A stretch of DNA of 64,000 bases from JASHPR01 sp963815375 (GTDB taxonomy: Bacteria; Actinomycetota; Actinomycetes; Streptosporangiales; Streptosporangiaceae). The notes beneath the pieces were generated by a model. That model worked only from the letters and a program-made list of their open reading frames with translations, was not told the DNA's origin and searched no databases. The stretch spans positions 3,037,454-3,101,453 of the forward strand of contig CAWFGX010000001.1 of assembly GCA_963815375.1 (NCBI GenBank). Reading direction: 5' to 3'. Below, in pieces: positions 26,256-35,255 of the stretch (within the stretch, counting starts at the first letter, position 1; the number at the start of each line of letters is the position of its first letter). The translations under genes and the position numbers were made by a program.

Positions 26256-27302
26256 TCACCGGATATCGAGTTCGGCGGTGAAAAGGCCATGGCCGAAGCC
26301 AAGCTCAAGCACCGGACCCGGACGGAAGCCAGCTGCCGTCAGCAGGGCGCCGTATTCCTCCCGGCTGCGTTCTCTGCCCGGCCCGAGCGCCAGCAGACGG
26401 ATATCAAGGTCCTTGCCAGCAGAAGGCCCGTCGCCCGGCGCAAGCAAGTTCTCCACGATTAGCACGCGGCCATGTGGTGGCGAAGCGGCTCGGATAACCC
26501 GCAGAATGGCGACAGCCCGCTCGTCCTCCCACAAGTGGATGATGTGCGCCAGGATGTAGGCGTCAGCGGACGGAACAGCAGTGAAGAAGTCGCCAGCGAC
26601 AATCTCGCATCGCTCCTGTACCCCGCTCTCCGCGAGGTACAGCTTCGCCGAGTCGGCGACACGCGCTACGTCCAGCAGTATGCCGCGCAGTCCGGGCTGC
26701 GCACGCAGAGCCGCTGCGAGGAACGTGCCTTTGCCGCCGCCGACGTCAGCGACCGTTCCTGTTGCGGGCAGGGCTGCGTTCGCTGCCACCTCGGCCGCCA
26801 GGTCCTGATTAGAGGCAGTCATGTACTGATCGAAAGCTGCTGCAGCCGACGGATTGACCGCTAGGTAGCCATAGGCGCTGCCGTACCGGCTCATGAATGG
26901 CGCCTTGCCCGTCTTCAGCGTCGCAGGAAGATCGCTGAGCGCCGCGTGGATTTCCTGATCTGCATAGAACGTTAGAGCTGCCACTGACTGGCCCTCGACC
27001 AGCGCCCGCCCTGCGGGGGTAAGCCCGTAGCTGTCGGGGGGCACGCTGGCAAGCAGCCCCGTCTGCGCGACCGCGCGCAGAAGCCGGCGGAGCACCTCCG
27101 GGTCCGCCCCGCAGCGGTCGGCGAGCACGGGAACTGTGAGCGGGCCGTCGCGGAGCTGTTCCGGACAGCCTGTCACGACCAGTGCACGCAACGCCGAGTA
27201 CCGCCACGTCGCCCGCTGGAGATCGGCGATCACAGACTGCCCGCGTGCAAGGGGGCCCGCTGGTTCGGCGCTGCTGGCGCCTGAAGTCCTTGCTGTGGTC
27301 AT
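26256..27302 (-). CDS. SAM-dependent O-methyltransferase
   Basis: A 348-residue methyltransferase of the hydroxyneurosporene/plant-type O-methyltransferase family. The N-terminal 100 residues form the winged-helix dimerisation domain (PLTVPVLADRCGADPEVLRR). The SAM-binding loop is VADVGGGKGTF near residue 180, and the conserved AYILAHIIHLWEDERA region near 250 precedes the catalytic part. The start chosen is ATG 27302, with GAGAGG seven bases upstream; a longer frame to 27359 runs into the AT-rich promoter. These enzymes decorate secondary metabolites, but no biosynthetic cluster surrounds this one. Confidence 0.9.
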   Translation of the reverse strand: MTTARTSGASSAEPAGPLARGQSVIADLQRATWRYSALRALVVTGCPEQLRDGPLTVPVLADRCGADPEVLRRLLRAVAQTGLLASVPPDSYGLTPAGRALVEGQSVAALTFYADQEIHAALSDLPATLKTGKAPFMSRYGSAYGYLAVNPSAAAAFDQYMTASNQDLAAEVAANAALPATGTVADVGGGKGTFLAAALRAQPGLRGILLDVARVADSAKLYLAESGVQERCEIVAGDFFTAVPSADAYILAHIIHLWEDERAVAILRVIRAASPPHGRVLIVENLLAPGDGPSAGKDLDIRLLALGPGRERSREEYGALLTAAGFRPGPVLELGFGHGLFTAELDIR

Positions 27303-27351
27303 GCTCCGGCCTCTCGTGGGCGCATCACCTGGCATGTCAGCCGTGACGTAT

Positions 27352-27385
27352 TGATACAAATCTAGTTTGATACGATTTATGATAC
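27352..27385. promoter_or_regulatory. Three TGATAC repeats upstream of the methyltransferase
   Basis: TGATAC occurs at 27352-27357, 27368-27373 and 27380-27385 in an AT-rich stretch just before the methyltransferase start. The 16- and 12-base spacing suggests a regulator site or overlapping promoter elements. Confidence 0.5.
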
Positions 27386-27629
27386 CAGAAGGTAATTCTG
27401 GATATTAGATATTGGCGCCGCCGAGGGGCAGGATGCCAGCGTTTTCGCTGTGTTAGATGGGTGACTAAATATCGGGGGTCGGCGGTGAAGATCACGTTCT
27501 GATGAAAACCGGCATCTCAGGGTGATAAAGGGGTCGGCACCTCGCTATTTCCCGAGTTGAAAGTTGTTTAACGGTGTGCGGGACAATAGGTATGTCATTA
27601 ACTCCTGCAGTGCCTGGCCGGGTAAGCCT
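27386..27629. other. AT-richer intergenic region
   Basis: Composition is noticeably less GC-rich than the surroundings. I see no gene and no clear mobile-element end. Confidence 0.35.
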
Positions 27630-27875
27630 GGCTGGCGTTCGCCGACGCGACCGGAGCGCGCGGCGCTGCTGGAAGGCGCGGCTGAGGGTCTGCGTCGGCG
27701 GGTCGGCCTGCGCGCCTGGCCGCACCTACGGCGGGCGGACGCCGACCTGGTGACCCAGCTCCGCCAGCGGCTCGGCGCGGCCCGGTTCGATCGGGTGTTC
27801 GCCGCCGGCTCCGGGCTCAGCCAGCGGCAGGCGGTGGCAATCGTCCGGGACCAGCCCGCACGATCGCTGCCGTGA
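27630..27875 (+). pseudogene. C-terminal fragment of a LuxR/AfsR-type regulator
   Basis: The frame reads ERAALLEGAAEGLRRRVGLR, then AWPHLRRADADLVTQLRQ, then FDRVFAAGSGLSQRQAVA, which is the conserved C-terminal tail of large actinobacterial LuxR/BTAD ATPases. No ATPase or HTH part is present upstream, so only the last 70 or so residues remain. Confidence 0.65.
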
Positions 27876-28061
27876 CGGGAGCCTCACCGTCGGAAAACCC
27901 GTTGCCCGCTGCCTTGCGGCGTGTCAGCCTGGATGCCCGCATCTTTGCCGTCGCCGCCCGCGACTGGCGGACGCTCTCTGAGCAGGAAGGAGGGACGCAG
28001 ATGAGGACCGTTACGAGTTTCTTGCTGCCCGCCCGCACTTCCTGCACCAGGAGTTTCCGCC

Positions 28062-28973
28062 ATGTCCAGCTCTCAGTTCCGCCGCGGCAAGCGGCGGTTT
28101 GACGACGAGTCCACCTTCCTCAAACGCGACCGGCACCGCCGGCGTCTCCCGCCGGCCGACTTCGGCTCCGAGACGTTCGGGCTGCCCGAGGGTGATCGGT
28201 GGTCCACGTGGGATCAGTCCGCGCCCACCGAGCGCGGCCCGCAACCGCACCCGGATTGGCTTGTCACCGATCTCGCGGCCGTCGACACCGAGCTTGGCAT
28301 CCTGAAGACCGGCAAGGAGGCCGACGTCTTCCTGCTGCGCCGCGGCGTGCCCGGCGCTGACCGATCCTGCCTGCTCGCGGCCAAGCGGTACCGGGCCGCG
28401 GAGCACCGGATGTTCCAGCGCGACAGCGAGTACCTCGAAGGCCGGCGCGTCCGGGAGTCGAGGGTGAACCGGGCGATCGCGGCGCGGTCCGCGGCGGGCC
28501 GGGCGATGATCTCCACCCAGTGGGCGAACGCCGAGTTCGCCGCCCTGAGTCAGCTCTGCGCGGCCCGCCTGCCAGTGCCGTACCCGGTGCAGATACTCGA
28601 GACCGAGCTGCTGCTGGAGTTCATTGGCGAGCCGGACGGCACGGCCGCGCCCCGGCTGGCCGAGATGAGGCCGGATGGAGCCGAGCTCGCCAGCCTGTGG
28701 GACCAGCTGGTGACTGCCCTCTGCGGCCTGGCCCGGCTCGGCTACGCGCACGGCGACCTGTCGGCCTACAACCTGCTGGTGCACAGCGGCCGGCTGGTCA
28801 TGATTGACATGCCGCAGATAGTCGACGTGATCGCGAACCCGCGCGGCGCCGAGTTCCTGACCAGGGACTCGGCAAACGTCGCGCGCTGGTTCACCGCCCG
28901 CGGGCTGACCGGAGTGACGCCGGCGCTGGCCGACCTGGCCGGCCTGCTGCTAGCCGAAGCGCTCTTGTCATAG
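28062..28973 (+). CDS. RIO-type serine/threonine kinase
   Basis: A 303-residue RIO1-like kinase. The glycine-poor nucleotide loop is GILKTGKEADVFLL near residue 80, the ATP Lys is in LLAAKRYR near 108, the catalytic loop is HGDLSAYNLLVH near 228 and the metal Asp is in VMIDMPQIVD near 246. The N-terminal 60 residues are basic and Arg-rich, as in RIO proteins that contact RNA. In archaea and eukaryotes RIO1 acts in small-subunit ribosome maturation; the bacterial role is not settled. It stands alone between a regulator fossil and an HNH fossil. Confidence 0.92.
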   Translation: MSSSQFRRGKRRFDDESTFLKRDRHRRRLPPADFGSETFGLPEGDRWSTWDQSAPTERGPQPHPDWLVTDLAAVDTELGILKTGKEADVFLLRRGVPGADRSCLLAAKRYRAAEHRMFQRDSEYLEGRRVRESRVNRAIAARSAAGRAMISTQWANAEFAALSQLCAARLPVPYPVQILETELLLEFIGEPDGTAAPRLAEMRPDGAELASLWDQLVTALCGLARLGYAHGDLSAYNLLVHSGRLVMIDMPQIVDVIANPRGAEFLTRDSANVARWFTARGLTGVTPALADLAGLLLAEALLS

Positions 28974-29040
28974 CTGGCACTGGGCCTCTCAACGCTGCGG
29001 CCCGGCTTACTTCCATCCTGGCCAGACCAGCAGCGCCTAC

Positions 29041-29271
29041 CGAAACCACAATCAGGTCACCAGAGTTCGGGGCGCAGCTGTTGACGGCCTGGACCTGTCA
29101 GCGCTGGAACCGTTCCCCGAAGTCGCGCGTGTGTCGGACACCGGGTGGCGTCGCGGGGAAAAGGTGGTCGCGGTGTACCGCCGCGAAGCTCAGCTCCTCG
29201 ATAGAACCCAACTGCAGGCTGCCACGGTCTACGACGGCATTACCGAAGCCCCGATTTACCTCGACTACTGA
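29041..29271 (+). pseudogene. Unidentified C-terminal fragment
   Basis: A plus-strand frame without a start codon reads DLSALEPFPEVARVSDTGW, then GEKVVAVYRREAQLL and ends at TGA 29269-29271 after APIYLDY. Third positions are mostly G or C, as for real genes here. The family is not recognised; it may be a decayed gene end. Confidence 0.3.
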
Positions 29272-29328
29272 TCCCCCATCGGCCCGATCGGCCGCGCTTG
29301 GGTTTGGCTGGGGACTGTTCAGGGCTGA

Positions 29329-29800
29329 AACCTTCTGGCGGTGCCAGTCGAGGTACTTGCGGGCTGGGGCCTGGGCGCCTTCGGGAAGGAGTATCAGCTC
29401 CCGCAACGGTGGTCTCCTGTAGTAATGACTGGCCAGCGCATCGGTCTGGATAGCCTCTGCGAGCGGCCTTGCAAGATGGATCCGCAGGCCGCCGCTGACG
29501 GCCAGCATGCCGGTGTCGAACGCCCCGTCGTGGGCGGGGCAGGCAGGCAGCCAGCCCGTTGCGGAGGTCGAGGCGTTCGGCCGGGCTGCTGTACTTCCAC
29601 GGCTTGATACGGCCAGCCAGCAGCATCCGGGCAGCGCCGAACGCCGACGGCCTCAGCCCGCGAAAGACGCCCCTGCCGCCGCAGTTGGCCAGCACTTGCC
29701 GGGCTAACACATGCTGGCCGACCCGCGCCGCTGCCAGCAGGATCCGCTCGGTCTCCAGGTCCGGCCATATGTTTTGCCGTGACGCTGGCTGATCTGGTCA
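29329..29800 (-). pseudogene. HNH endonuclease remnant with 4-bp duplication
   Basis: The first frame reads NIWPDLETERILLAAARVGQ, then FRGLRPSAFGAARMLLAGRI and PAERLDLRNGLAAC; the second frame continues AHDGAFDTGMLAVSGGLRIH to KYLDWHRQKV. Intact relatives are HNH nucleases with a CxxC zinc site and a GHIKPW motif. Here both the Cys and the first His are Arg. The frames are joined at a TGCC repeat near 29538-29551 present once too often, so a 4-bp slippage duplication caused the shift. Confidence 0.75.
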
Positions 29801-30166
29801 CGCAGCCCCGCTTCGAGTGACTCACCGCCAGGATCGCAAGCAACCCACCGCGGCAATTGAGGACGTTCCCCACAGCGCGGCCGGGAATTATGCGACGGCG
29901 CATGCGTTATCGTGAGTGGTATCCAGGAACCGAGCTGGTCGTCCGACGGCGACGTTCCCCGTGCCGTGGTCACCAGCCCAGCCACCGGCGGCTCCGGGTC
30001 CGCGTGAGGCGCTTGTCGAGGCCCGCTGCATTGATCCTTGGAGATCCGCAAGTCGGCTCGGCGTTCGAAGCACCCAGGCCCTGTGCTCGGGACATTCCTC
30101 GCCCGGCCGCAGGACGTGCAGCAGGCTGCCGTGGCCACGTGCCCCGGCATTCCAGAGGAGAAGTCT
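29801..30166. other. Region upstream of SNF2 gene, no gene seen
   Basis: Long frames here are shadows of the SNF2 helicase or unassigned. AAG-rich GAGGAG at 30154-30160 serves the GTG at 30167. Confidence 0.4.
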
Positions 30167-32317
30167 GTGGCTCGACCAGGCCAGCGCCAGACGGGCGCTC
30201 GCCGTTCCGCCCCGCGGAACCAACGACGCGTCCACCACCGCGGCGACGTCGTCTCGGTGCTCGCCCGAACTGTCCGTGAGGTCGAGGCGGCTGCTCAGCG
30301 CGGCCGCGTGACGCCTGCCGTGCGTACGAAGTTCCAGGCCGTCGCCCTGCTGCTGCGGGACGAGCGCGCCCGCGTCCGGGCGGCGGCCGGAAGCGACAGT
30401 CATCGGGCCGAGCAGCTCAAGCGCCTGGACGGCATCGCGACCATCCTCGCGACGACCGCCATCCAGGACGATGGGCTGCTGGCGCTGCTCGCCGAGGGCT
30501 CCGGTGTCTCCGACGCGGCCCGGTCGCTCAAACGGGAAATGCTGCGGGATCTCGGCATCGCGCCAGCGCCCGAAGAGATCGCGTCGGCGGCCGCCGCTGC
30601 AGCGTCCGCCGGCCCGGAGCGGCGGGTCGTGCCGCAGTCGGTGATCTCCCGGCAACTGGCGAACCCCTTTCTCGCCCCCGACCTCGCCGCCGTTCCGCAG
30701 CTCACCTCCCGTCCGCGCCGCCTGGCCGGCTGGGAACTGCTCGGCCCGCTGCTGAGTTCCTTCGAGCGTGCCGGTGGGGGAACCCCGGCGTGCATGACGC
30801 TCCCGGCGCCGACGGCACGGTTCACCCCGGCGGGCCTGGAACTGATGCCGCACCAGGGGCAGCTGGTCGCCGCGGCTGTTGCCGGTCACCGGACGTTCCT
30901 GCTCGCTGACGAGCCGGGTCTGGGCAAGACGGCCCAGGCGCTGCTCGCCGCGGAAGCAGCGGGCGCCTACCCGCTGCTTGTCGTCGTGCCGAACGTCGTC
31001 AAGACCAACTGGGCTCGTGAGGCGGCCCGCTGGACTCCCCACCGCCCGGCCACCGTGGTGCAAGGCGACGGCGAGGCTGTCGACGGCTTCGCCGATATCG
31101 TCGTGCTCAACTACGAGGTTCTCGACCGTCACACGGGCTGGCTCAGCGACTTCGGCTTCCGCGGCATGGTCGTGGACGAGGCCCACTTCATCAAGAACAA
31201 GACCTCGCAGCGCTCGCAGCACGTCCTCGCGCTCTCCGACCGCATCCGGTCCCGTACAGACCAGCCCCTGCTGATGGCGCTGACCGGCACCCCGCTGATC
31301 AACGACATCGAGGACTTCCGGGCGATCTGGCAGTTCCTCGGCTGGATCGACGACAGCAAGCCTCTCGACGAGCTAATGGACGCGCTTGAAGACACCGGAC
31401 TGACGCCCGCGGACCGGGGCTTCTACGCCGCGGCGCGCCAGTGCGTGATCGACCGCGGCATCGTGCGCCGCCGCAAGCTCGACGTGGCCGCCGACATCCC
31501 CGCCCGCCGTATCGCCGACCTCCCCGTTGAGCTGGACGAACGGGCGGGCCGGTCGATCCGGGCGGCAGAACGGGACCTCGCCCGCCGGATGGTGACGCGG
31601 TACGAGACCGCGCTCGCGAACCGATCCTCCGACGTCGGCGTCGAGGGCATCGACCACGACCTCGTCCGCTGGGTGGCCCGGTCGGAGCTGAAGGAGGCGA
31701 CGACCGCGCAGTCTGGCGAGAACGTATTCACCATGATGCGACGCATCGGTCAGGCGAAAGCCGAACTGGCCGCGGACTACGCTACGCAGCTGGCCCGCAG
31801 CGCCGGCAAGGTCGTCTTCTTCGCCAAGCACGTCGACGTGATGGACGCCGCCGAAGAGATCTTCGCCCGGCAGGGGGTGCGCTTCTCGTCGATCCGTGGC
31901 GGTCAGACGCCCACAGCGCGGCAGGCGAACGCCGACGCCTTCCTGAACGACCCGGACGTCACGGTCGCGGTGTGCTCGCTGACCGCCGCTGGCGTGGGCC
32001 TGAATCTGCAGGTCGCCTCGAACATCGTGCTGGCCGAGCTGTCATGGACCGACGCGGAGCAGACCCAGGCCATCGACCGCAGCCACCGCATCGGGCAGTC
32101 CGAACCGGTCACCGCGTGGCGCATCATCGCCGCGCAGACCATCGACGCCCGGATCGCCGGGCTGATCGACGGCAAGGCGGGGCTTGCCGCCCAGGCGCTG
32201 GACGGGGCGGACCAGGACGCCTCCTCGCCGGCCGACGTGCAGCTCGAGGCGCTGGTCGCATTGCTGACGGATGCGCTGCGGGCGTCTTTCGGACATGGCG
32301 ACGCCCCGGGTTCCTGA
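30167..32317 (+). CDS. SNF2-family DNA translocase/helicase
   Basis: A 716-residue SNF2 protein. An N-terminal basic and helical region of about 230 residues precedes the motor. Motif I is DEPGLGKT, motif II VVDEAHFIKN, motif III LTGTPL, motif V region is in AGVGLNLQVAS, and motif VI is EQTQAIDRSHRIGQ. Such proteins translocate on double-stranded DNA using ATP. The GTG at 30167 has AGAGGAG six bases upstream; the longer frame to 30038 lacks a site. No methylase, nuclease or phospholipase-D gene adjoins it, so a defence role is not supported beyond the broken HNH gene nearby. Confidence 0.92.
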   Translation: MARPGQRQTGARRSAPRNQRRVHHRGDVVSVLARTVREVEAAAQRGRVTPAVRTKFQAVALLLRDERARVRAAAGSDSHRAEQLKRLDGIATILATTAIQDDGLLALLAEGSGVSDAARSLKREMLRDLGIAPAPEEIASAAAAAASAGPERRVVPQSVISRQLANPFLAPDLAAVPQLTSRPRRLAGWELLGPLLSSFERAGGGTPACMTLPAPTARFTPAGLELMPHQGQLVAAAVAGHRTFLLADEPGLGKTAQALLAAEAAGAYPLLVVVPNVVKTNWAREAARWTPHRPATVVQGDGEAVDGFADIVVLNYEVLDRHTGWLSDFGFRGMVVDEAHFIKNKTSQRSQHVLALSDRIRSRTDQPLLMALTGTPLINDIEDFRAIWQFLGWIDDSKPLDELMDALEDTGLTPADRGFYAAARQCVIDRGIVRRRKLDVAADIPARRIADLPVELDERAGRSIRAAERDLARRMVTRYETALANRSSDVGVEGIDHDLVRWVARSELKEATTAQSGENVFTMMRRIGQAKAELAADYATQLARSAGKVVFFAKHVDVMDAAEEIFARQGVRFSSIRGGQTPTARQANADAFLNDPDVTVAVCSLTAAGVGLNLQVASNIVLAELSWTDAEQTQAIDRSHRIGQSEPVTAWRIIAAQTIDARIAGLIDGKAGLAAQALDGADQDASSPADVQLEALVALLTDALRASFGHGDAPGS

Positions 32318-32364
32318 CCGTCAGGATTCAACAGGCGAGACTGCGTCCGAGGACCAAGGCCTGC

Positions 32365-32547
32365 CAATTGCGCACGCTGGTCCTATCGCGGTGGGCCACC
32401 GCAGGCGCCATAGCCGGTGTGGCGGCGATGGCGTCCTGTGAGCATGCCCATGCTCTCGTGCGCACGCACGGCGAGGCGGCCCGGAAGGGGCGACCGGTCC
32501 CGCTGGCGATGGGCGGGTTAATTCACAACGCCCCTTTTATCAGGTGA
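32365..32547 (+). pseudogene. DUF2637-like fragment of an integrative element
   Basis: The plus frame reads SRWATAGAIAGVAAMASCEH, then AHALVRTHGEAARKGR, then PVPLAMGGLI. This resembles DUF2637 membrane proteins of actinomycete integrative and conjugative elements (pattern VSYEHAYALVRAHGE, then PLTVDGLI). Only about 50 residues remain and no integrase or replication gene is near. Confidence 0.5.
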
Positions 32548-33595
32548 ATTGCTGGAAGACGTGACTGAAATACCACGTGGACTGGGCAATCCCCGAGCAT
32601 GTATCGGCGCCCTTGGTGCCGGGGCAGCCGCCGTTGTCGCGTTGCAGCGCCCAGAAGGACAAGGTGTTGATCCCTTTACTCTTGGCCCAGTTGAGCACTG
32701 AGGTCGCGTCGGCGGTCGTAAACGTCTCATCGGTGCCGAAGTCATCGAGGCCGGGCATCTCGGTAACGCCGATCATCTGCCAGACCTGCGCAGGCGTGTC
32801 GGATGGGAACAGGGAGTGCAACTCGTTGTAGGCACCAGCCGCAGCAGTCTCGGTATCGGTGACCATGTTCTGCTCGGTCCCGATGTAATAATCAAACGTC
32901 ATCAGGTTCACGACGCTGATCCGTGCATGGTCGGCGATCGCGTCCTTGATGACCGCATCGTCTTGGGCGGTCAGCCCGGTGGTTGTTCCCGGCAGTGTGT
33001 AGGAGAACTGGATGCCGATCTTGTGTGCAGCGGCCCAGGACTCGGCCTGGGCGACCGCCTCGTTGCGGCGGTTGATCCCGGCCGCGTTGGCAAGCGACGC
33101 ACCCTCAACGTCCAAGTCGATGCGGGGCACGTGGTAGGTGTTGATCACCTTCTCGTAGACCTGGGCTATCGAGGTGACGCTCGTGCAGCTATCAGCGAGC
33201 TCGGTCCCGCTGGCATCGGCAGAAGCGCCGCCGAACGAGGGGATGACGTTGCCGCCAGCCGCCTGGATAGCTGAGATGTCGCTGCCGAAGCTGGAGGAGG
33301 AGATCGGCTCGCTGGTGTCAGCGTTCCAGTATGCCGTGCACGAGCCCGCCTTCGCCGTCTGCAGGAACGCCAGCGAGAGGTACTTGGCGCCCGAAGCCCG
33401 GGACTGGGCGTCCGGGCCACCGCGGCTGGTGTTGTAGGCCTCAAAATACGGGGCGAACACCGAGCGCGGGAGGACGGTGCTGGCACGCTTGGCGTGCCGG
33501 GTGCCTGCACTAGCTCGCGGCGCAGCGAACCCCACCGAGACTAACGTTGCGGTCACCGTGGCCAGCACCATCACCAGGCGGGTGTGTCGTTTCAT
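32540..33595 (-). CDS. Secreted GH18-like chitinase, catalytic domain only
   Basis: A 351-residue exported enzyme. The signal peptide is residues 1-35 (MKRHTRLVMVLATVTATLVS), ending near AAPRASAG. The single barrel has the catalytic signature RIDLDVEGAS, then NLMTFDYYIG and LSFWALQRDN. No binding module is attached, unlike its two paralogues. The ATG at 33595 has AAGGGAT about eight bases upstream; the longer frame to 33721 is unsupported. Tandem ATATTTCG octamers lie 95 bases upstream, but the palindrome seen before the other two GH18 genes is absent. Confidence 0.9.
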   Translation of the reverse strand: MKRHTRLVMVLATVTATLVSVGFAAPRASAGTRHAKRASTVLPRSVFAPYFEAYNTSRGGPDAQSRASGAKYLSLAFLQTAKAGSCTAYWNADTSEPISSSSFGSDISAIQAAGGNVIPSFGGASADASGTELADSCTSVTSIAQVYEKVINTYHVPRIDLDVEGASLANAAGINRRNEAVAQAESWAAAHKIGIQFSYTLPGTTTGLTAQDDAVIKDAIADHARISVVNLMTFDYYIGTEQNMVTDTETAAAGAYNELHSLFPSDTPAQVWQMIGVTEMPGLDDFGTDETFTTADATSVLNWAKSKGINTLSFWALQRDNGGCPGTKGADTCSGIAQSTWYFSHVFQQFT

Positions 33596-33689
33596 GCGCG
33601 GATCCCTTGTCTGGCGGGGAAGCAACGAGTGGCGGGCGTGCCGAGCTGGCGGGACGGGAGCCACACCGTCTCGTCGGCCGACTGATAGG

Positions 33690-33705
33690 ATATTTCGATA
33701 TTTCG
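33690..33705. promoter_or_regulatory. Tandem ATATTTCG octamers
   Basis: Two head-to-tail copies at 33690-33697 and 33698-33705 in the AT-rich upstream region of the second GH18 gene. They could be a regulator site. Confidence 0.4.
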
Positions 33706-33937
33706 CCTTTTTTCGTTGCATAACGTAGTCCGTGACGATGACGGCGTCAAGATGCTACCCCAGCGCGGGAGGCCGGAGATTGCTTCCCGCGCCGCCGAAG
33801 GACACCCATGGGTCCCCCGGAACCACATAGCCGCCCAGCAGGACAGCGCGGCCACCCCGAGCCAGACCGGGTGCAGGGAAAGCGAATCTGAGCGCCTTTT
33901 TTCGGGGATTCGGGTGCCGGGGATGACCGGCCGGATC
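33706..33937. other. Intergenic region, no gene seen
   Basis: Lies between the start of a GH18 gene and the end of the HAD gene. No supported frame. Confidence 0.4.
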
Positions 33938-34666
33938 TCACAAGAACTCGATTAGATCCGTCAGGTGCTCGATTCGCCCGAGCGCTGGGCCGGACGCCGC
34001 CGGCTTCGCAGTCGGCTTGCCCGTCATCGGGTCTGCGCCACGGTCCAGCCAGACTCCGGCAAGTCCGGCCCTTGCCGCCGCGATCACGTCGCCTTCCAGC
34101 CAGTCTCCGACGGCAAGAGCATCGCCCGGCTCGACGCCCAGCAGCCGGCAGGCGACGGTGAAGGCAGCCGGGTCGGGCTTGGCCACCGCCAGTTCGGTCG
34201 GGGTCAGCACGACCTCGAAGTAGCCGAGCAGGCCGAAGCGGGCAAGCTTAGCTCGCTGCTGTCCCGGGTCGCCGTTGGTGACAACACCCAGCCGCGGTGA
34301 GACAGGAAGATCCTGCAGTGCCCTCAGGCACGGCACGACATCGGGATAGGAACGCCAGGCAGCCTCGAAAGCCGCCAGATAGCGCTCTGCGAACCAGGCA
34401 TTCAGGCCCGGATCGCCGGGAACCTGTTCACCCAGGACCGGAAGGAACGAGCGCAGCCGGCGGCAGCGCTGCTCGGCGAAGGAGCAATCGCCAGCTAGGT
34501 ACTCCTGCATATGACGGCGCTCAAGATCCCACCACAACTCCACCAGCTCATCCGCCGGGAGGGCAGCGTTCTCAGCGCCCTGGACAATCTGCCTGATCGC
34601 GATCAGCACCGCGTTCCGGTGATCGACCAGCGTGCCGTCGAGATCAAACAAGACCAGATCCGTCAC
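33938..34666 (-). CDS. HAD-superfamily hydrolase
   Basis: A 242-residue phosphatase-like protein. Motif I is LVLFDLDGTLVDHRN at the N-terminus, motif II is the Thr in GVVTNGDPG, motif III is the Lys in AVAKPDPAAF and motif IV is AVGDWLEGDV. The helical cap lies between motifs I and II, so it is a type I HAD like phosphoglycolate or nucleotide phosphatases. I start it at the GTG 34666. The open frame extends upstream to 34936, but that part encodes an unrelated alpha/beta hydrolase fragment. The substrate is unknown. Confidence 0.88.
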   Translation of the reverse strand: MTDLVLFDLDGTLVDHRNAVLIAIRQIVQGAENAALPADELVELWWDLERRHMQEYLAGDCSFAEQRCRRLRSFLPVLGEQVPGDPGLNAWFAERYLAAFEAAWRSYPDVVPCLRALQDLPVSPRLGVVTNGDPGQQRAKLARFGLLGYFEVVLTPTELAVAKPDPAAFTVACRLLGVEPGDALAVGDWLEGDVIAAARAGLAGVWLDRGADPMTGKPTAKPAASGPALGRIEHLTDLIEFL

Positions 34667-34828
34667 GACATGATCATCACACGGCCGTGACGATAACGAC
34701 CACCAGCGGACAGCCTCCTGATCCCGCCCCGCCTCCCGCCAGCAGCACCCAGGTACGGCTTTCGGACCGAGCGCCCTGGAATTCGCCGTCTGGCGCAGCA
34801 GCCGGAGGGGTGGCTCGGGCGGGCGTGG

Positions 34829-34936
34829 CTGGCGGCGCCAGGAGCACGCCAGTTCGGGGGAGCGATGCAGCAGCATTACCAGCGGGCCGTCTCCGGCCTC
34901 GGCGAGGTGGATATCGATTCCCTTGGCCTGGCGCAT
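34829..34936 (-). pseudogene. Alpha/beta hydrolase N-terminal fragment
   Basis: The frame MRQAKGIDIHLAEAGDGPLV followed by MLLHRSPELACSWRRQ is the start of epoxide-hydrolase-like alpha/beta hydrolases (usually LLLHGFPELWYSWR). The oxyanion HG has become HR. Similarity ends after about 36 residues. It happens to be in frame with the downstream HAD gene. Confidence 0.65.
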
Positions 34937-34959
34937 TCCGGTGCGCCCTGGCCGACCTG

Positions 34960-35222
34960 CGGGGACGGGCCGGGGATGGGCGACGCGCGCGGGTGCCGTC
35001 GATGAAGCTCATGTGGATGCGGCGAGCTTGCGGGTCCCGCGTTCGGTGACGATAACCAGGGTGGCCCGGGCGGCTTCGGGGGTGGGGTGGCCCTGGTAGG
35101 TGCCGGCGCCGATGTGCCGGCCGGTGACCACGGTGATGAGCAGCTGTTCGAGGGTGCGGGTGTCCCCGGCCTGCTCGGCGGTGATCCATGCGGTGAGGAA
35201 CGCGTCGGTCTGCGCTCGGTCA
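34960..35222 (-). pseudogene. NTF2-like (DUF4440-type) protein remnant
   Basis: One frame reads AQTDAFLTAWITAEQAGDTR, then TLEQLL, and later GTYQGHPTPEAARATLVIV; another frame continues IHMSFIDGTRARRP. These are the start, the end and the tail of small NTF2-like proteins of actinomycetes. The middle 40 or so residues are missing and a frameshift separates the last part. Confidence 0.6.
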
Positions 35223-35255
35223 CTGCTGTCTCATTGGTGCTGGGACCCTCGCGTG

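Noticed and set aside
29888..31222. A 444-codon minus-strand frame opposite the SNF2 gene
   Set aside because: Shadow of the helicase; no ribosome site or domain.
30167..32317. SNF2 gene as part of a phage-defence island such as DISARM
   Set aside because: No methylase, DUF1998 or phospholipase-D gene is near; only a broken HNH gene is, which is not enough.
33938..34936. A 332-residue fused alpha/beta hydrolase-HAD protein
   Set aside because: The hydrolase part stops after about 36 residues and is followed by unrelated low-complexity sequence; the HAD domain is complete from 34666.
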